A DNA stretch of 64,000 nt. It comes from Thermoplasmata archaeon. GTDB taxonomy: Archaea; Thermoplasmatota; Thermoplasmata; Lutacidiplasmatales; UBA184. The translations under genes and the position numbers were made by a program. Numbering within the stretch: position 1 is the stretch's first letter; each line of letters begins with the position of its first letter. Shown piece by piece: positions 61,562 to 64,000 of this stretch. A model generated the notes under the pieces. The model was not told the DNA's origin, made no database searches, and was given only the letters and a program-made list of their open reading frames with translations. The stretch spans positions 62,001 through 126,000 of the forward strand of contig JAKAWX010000004.1 of the NCBI GenBank assembly GCA_021816865.1, given 5' to 3'.

Positions 61562-62689
61562 CTACTTACGTTTGCGGGCGGCGGGCCGCCGCGCCGGGGT
61601 CCGGGCGGTCCGAGGTCGTGCCGGGCGACGGGGTCGGCTCCGGGCGGCCGGCCGTGCGAGAGGGGCCGTGGGGGCGACTCTCCGAGGGGGCGTCGAGGGC
61701 GGGGGGGCGGCCCGCTCGGCCGGAACGACCGCCGGCCGCGGGGGTGCCGGAAGGCCGAGATGCTGGCAGAGCGCCGCCTCGCGCTCGAACGGAAGACCGA
61801 GCCGACGGGCCTCCTCCCGCTCCTCCTCGGCGAGCGACGGCTCGCCGGTGCGTGCGAGGGCGACGGAGTGCAGGAACCTAAGCTGCGGGTCTTCGGGAGT
61901 GCGGGCGAGCATCGCCTCGATCTCGACGCGGGCGCCGACCCAATCCCCGAGGTCGGCGAGGGCGGCGACGAGGTGGGCGCGTACCTCGGTCCTTGCCTCG
62001 TCCTCCTCGAGCAAGGCTCGGTAGACCTCGACCTCCTCCCGCGGACGGGATCGAGCGCCGAACACGGCTGCTTTCCCCATCCGTGCGTCGACGTCGTCCG
62101 GACGCCCGGAGAGCACCTCGTCGAACGCCCGGTCCGCGTCGTCCACGAGGCCGAGCGCGAGCAGCGCGCGCCCGACCCCGATCTTCGCGGGCCCGAACTC
62201 GGGCTTGAGGTCGACCGCCTGGCGATAGAACCGCAGCGCGAGCGCCGGCACTCCCCAATCGAGCCAGGTCCGGGCGCGGTGCACGACCTCGTCGAGCTGC
62301 TGCGCACTCGGAAGTAAGCGGCGGCTCTCGCGCGGGGGGGCACGCGGCTCCTCGCCGAGCATGGTCTCGAGCCCGAGCTGGCGCGCGAGTTCGGTGAACC
62401 GCGGCCCTTCGACCAGGGTGCCGCCCCGTCGAACGACGTCGGCGGCGATCGCGAGCGGAAGGTGGCCCGGCGTGAAGACGACCGCGCGGACGGAGGCCCC
62501 CGCATCCGAGTCGAACAGCTTGCGGATCGTCTCGAGCGAGACCCGCGTCGGGTCTTCGAGAAAGGCGTAGAGGAATCCGTCGCCCGTGCGGAGCACGAGG
62601 CCCTCGGGGATCGGCTTCGCGGCGTCGAGCCGCTGGCCCATCGCCTCGACCAGTGCGCTTGCGAGCCCGACGAACGCGGACGGCGTCAT
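61562..62689 (-). CDS. TPR-like protein with an Arg/Pro/Ala-rich C-terminal tail
   Basis: 375 residues. An N-terminal alpha-beta domain (about 1-110; DPTRVSLETIRKLFDSDAG) is of unknown class, followed by TPR-like repeats (for example LALRFYRQAVDLKPEFGPAK; GARVEIEAMLARTPEDPQLR) and a 60-residue basic, Pro-rich tail (RPAARSRPRRPARPRTAR) likely to bind nucleic acids. Divergent from geranylgeranyl diphosphate synthase through a shared TATA element. Confidence 0.75.
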   Translation of the reverse strand: MTPSAFVGLASALVEAMGQRLDAAKPIPEGLVLRTGDGFLYAFLEDPTRVSLETIRKLFDSDAGASVRAVVFTPGHLPLAIAADVVRRGGTLVEGPRFTELARQLGLETMLGEEPRAPPRESRRLLPSAQQLDEVVHRARTWLDWGVPALALRFYRQAVDLKPEFGPAKIGVGRALLALGLVDDADRAFDEVLSGRPDDVDARMGKAAVFGARSRPREEVEVYRALLEEDEARTEVRAHLVAALADLGDWVGARVEIEAMLARTPEDPQLRFLHSVALARTGEPSLAEEEREEARRLGLPFEREAALCQHLGLPAPPRPAVVPAERAAPPPSTPPRRVAPTAPLARPAARSRPRRPARPRTARTPARRPAARKRK

Positions 62690-62712
62690 CGCCGGTGGGA
62701 AGGCCCGGTGCG

Positions 62713-62719
62713 TTAAATA
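62713..62719. promoter_or_regulatory. Bidirectional TATA element between the TPR protein and ggpps
   Basis: ttaaata, centred 29 nt before the GTG at 62745 (plus) and 27 nt before the ATG at 62689 (minus). Two divergent leaderless transcripts appear to share one TATA sequence. Confidence 0.55.
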
Positions 62720-62744
62720 CCATGGTCGTCCAACGGAAACCGCC

Positions 62745-63806
62745 GTGAACCTGGCCGCCGTTTTCCGCTACCTTCCCGCGATCGAGGCCGAGCTCAAAGC
62801 GACGTACGTGCGGGAGCGGCCGCGGGTTCCCCCGGCCCTCCGTCCGTACCTGGATGCCAACCGCGAGTTCTCCCTGCGCGGCGGCAAGCGGTTCCGTGCG
62901 GTGCTCGTTCTCGCGGGCTACCACCTCGCCACGGGCCGCGCGCCGCGGCCGGTGCTCTCGGCGGCGGCGGCGCTCGAGCACTTCCAGAGCTGGATGCTGA
63001 TCCACGACGACATCATCGACCACGCCGAAGAACGGCGAGGTGGGCCGAGCCTGCACCGGGCGATGGCACGCGAGCACGAACGGGCAAAGCTCGGCGGGTC
63101 GAGCGAGGAGTACGGCACCGGGACCGCGATCACCCTCGGCGACCTCGAGGAGCCGTTCACCGTCGAGGCCCTCCTCGCGGCCCGCGCACCGGCGGCGGCC
63201 CGGCTCGCCGCGCTCGCCGAGTACGTTCGGATGACGCGCGAGACGGCGTACGGCCAGCTCCTCGACATTCGTAACGGGACGCTCGCGCCGGGCGACGTCC
63301 GCGAGGAGGACGTGCTGAACGTCCACCGCCTCAAGTCGGCCGTCTACACGGTCGCCGCGCCGCTGCGGATCGGCGCTCTCCTCGGCGGGACGCCCGAGCG
63401 TCGCCTCGCCGACCTCACCGCGTTCGCGACCGATGTCGGGATCGCCTTCCAGCTACGCGACGACGTACTCGGCGCCGGCTACGACGCCGAGGCGAGCGGC
63501 AAGAGCGCGAACGACCTTATCGAGGGAAAGCGCACGTTGCTCGTCGTCCGCGCCTGGCAGCAAGGCAGCGAGGAGGATCGGACCCGGCTCGCCCGCGTCC
63601 TCGGGAACCCGACCGCCTCGCCCGAGGATGTCGAGCGGGCGCGCGAGGTCATCCGCGGGACCGGGAGCCTCGAGTATTCCGAGCGCCGGATCGCGGAGCT
63701 GACCGAACGCGCGATCGCCCGCGTGGCGTCGAGCCGGACGATCCGGCCCGAGGGGAAACCGCTCCTTCGCGACGTCGCCGACCGGCTCGTGCGGCGGAAA
63801 GCGTAG
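62745..63806 (+). CDS. Geranylgeranyl/polyprenyl diphosphate synthase (trans-isoprenyl)
   Basis: 353 residues. Makes the C20 geranylgeranyl diphosphate chain for archaeal ether lipids, inferred from context. First Asp-rich motif DDIIDHAEERRGGPSLHR, second motif QLRDDVLGAGYD. The residues upstream of the first motif (ALEHFQSWMLIH) control chain length. GTG at 62745 follows the shared TATA element. Confidence 0.92.
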   Translation: MNLAAVFRYLPAIEAELKATYVRERPRVPPALRPYLDANREFSLRGGKRFRAVLVLAGYHLATGRAPRPVLSAAAALEHFQSWMLIHDDIIDHAEERRGGPSLHRAMAREHERAKLGGSSEEYGTGTAITLGDLEEPFTVEALLAARAPAAARLAALAEYVRMTRETAYGQLLDIRNGTLAPGDVREEDVLNVHRLKSAVYTVAAPLRIGALLGGTPERRLADLTAFATDVGIAFQLRDDVLGAGYDAEASGKSANDLIEGKRTLLVVRAWQQGSEEDRTRLARVLGNPTASPEDVERAREVIRGTGSLEYSERRIAELTERAIARVASSRTIRPEGKPLLRDVADRLVRRKA

Positions 63807-63829
63807 CGGGCCCGGCTATCGGCCGGCGC

Positions 63830-64000
63830 TCAAACGGGCCCGGACTCGACGGTCGGCTGGACGCCGGCCGCCTGGAGGGCCTGCGTGAGCTCCTGCTGCA
63901 GCGTCGTGTAGCGCTCGCGCAGGTGGTTCTCCTGCCGTTCGATCGCCTTCAGACGGACCTCGGCGGTCTCCTTCTCCTCGGTGAGGAGGTCCTCGACCTC
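63830..64000 (-). CDS. Prefoldin beta-like protein, C-terminal part (partial)
   Basis: 57 codons are in the window; the gene continues beyond the right edge. A coiled-coil, charged helix (RLKAIERQENHLRERYTTL) followed by a short tail (GVQPTVESGPV). The pattern matches prefoldin beta, whose C-terminal helix packs against the hexamer. Fits with the thermosome as a folding partner, but the short fragment limits confidence. Confidence 0.6.
   Translation of the reverse strand, partial: EVEDLLTEEKETAEVRLKAIERQENHLRERYTTLQQELTQALQAAGVQPTVESGPV

Noticed and set aside
1-64000. CRISPR arrays, rRNA genes, insertion sequences
   Set aside because: No repeated spacer-like pattern, no ribosomal RNA core sequence and no transposase were seen on either strand.

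Overview
The window is very GC-rich, gene-dense chromosomal DNA from an archaeon. Archaeal informational genes fix the domain: a group II chaperonin (thermosome), TFB, aIF5B, TruD, an aCPSF-type beta-CASP nuclease, archaeal tRNAs, isoprenyl diphosphate synthases and a probable prefoldin beta subunit. High GC, a very short promoter-to-start distance (TATA-like motif centred 24-30 nt before many start codons, mostly without a Shine-Dalgarno motif) and a secreted protein built from Thermoplasmata-like surface modules suggest a high-GC member of Thermoplasmatota. That lineage call is inference. No rRNA or CRISPR array was seen.

Layout. 1-6.3 kb: secreted phosphoesterase (partial), thermosome, MFS exporter, cis-prenyltransferase, and a tRNA-Asp whose T loop is split by a short intron. 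6.5-12.7 kb: minus-strand operon gcvPA-gcvPB-pepQ-like-pfkA-mtnA with 4-nt overlaps. 12.9-17.9 kb: NOG1/Obg-type GTPase, Rieske ferredoxin, beta-CASP nuclease, then an overlapping IMPase-like / NAD kinase / JAMM protease set. 17.9-25.8 kb: radical SAM/B12-type protein, small zinc protein, HTH-CBS regulator, P1 peptidase, HExxH protein, two MFS carriers, an unknown protein. 25.9-36.3 kb: truD, two RecA/KaiC-like ATPases, DNA polymerase IV, phosphodiesterase-superfamily protein, galT, aIF5B, membrane protein, TFB. 36.3-48.6 kb: small winged-helix protein, deacetylase, YkgJ-type cysteine protein, CBS protein, MFS, a signalling block (Asp-less receiver, PAS histidine kinase, receiver-DUF835-wHTH regulator), cDPG synthetase-like protein, TPR protein, MBL hydrolase.

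48.6-56.2 kb reads as an accessory island: wider gaps, some Shine-Dalgarno-led genes, an AlkZ/YcaQ-like glycosylase, VOC and DinB-superfamily proteins, a cation/proton antiporter, a decayed tyrosine-recombinase fragment and an ABC exporter, ending against the 3' end of tRNA-Gln. 56.3-64 kb returns to core genes: pyruvate kinase, a minus-strand operon (cytosolic cobalamin-binding-like protein, M50 protease, MBL hydrolase, MFS), a TPR protein with an Arg/Pro-rich tail divergent from geranylgeranyl diphosphate synthase, and the end of a prefoldin-like gene.

Together the metabolic genes cover central glycolysis/gluconeogenesis (PPi-type PFK, pyruvate kinase, possible FBPase/NADP phosphatase, cDPG), glycine cleavage, methionine salvage, galactose metabolism and isoprenoid lipid synthesis. 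The most unusual items are the T-loop tRNA intron, the IMPase-NAD kinase pair, the PPi-PFK signature, the KaiC-like pair with one broken P-loop, and the integrase-bearing island.
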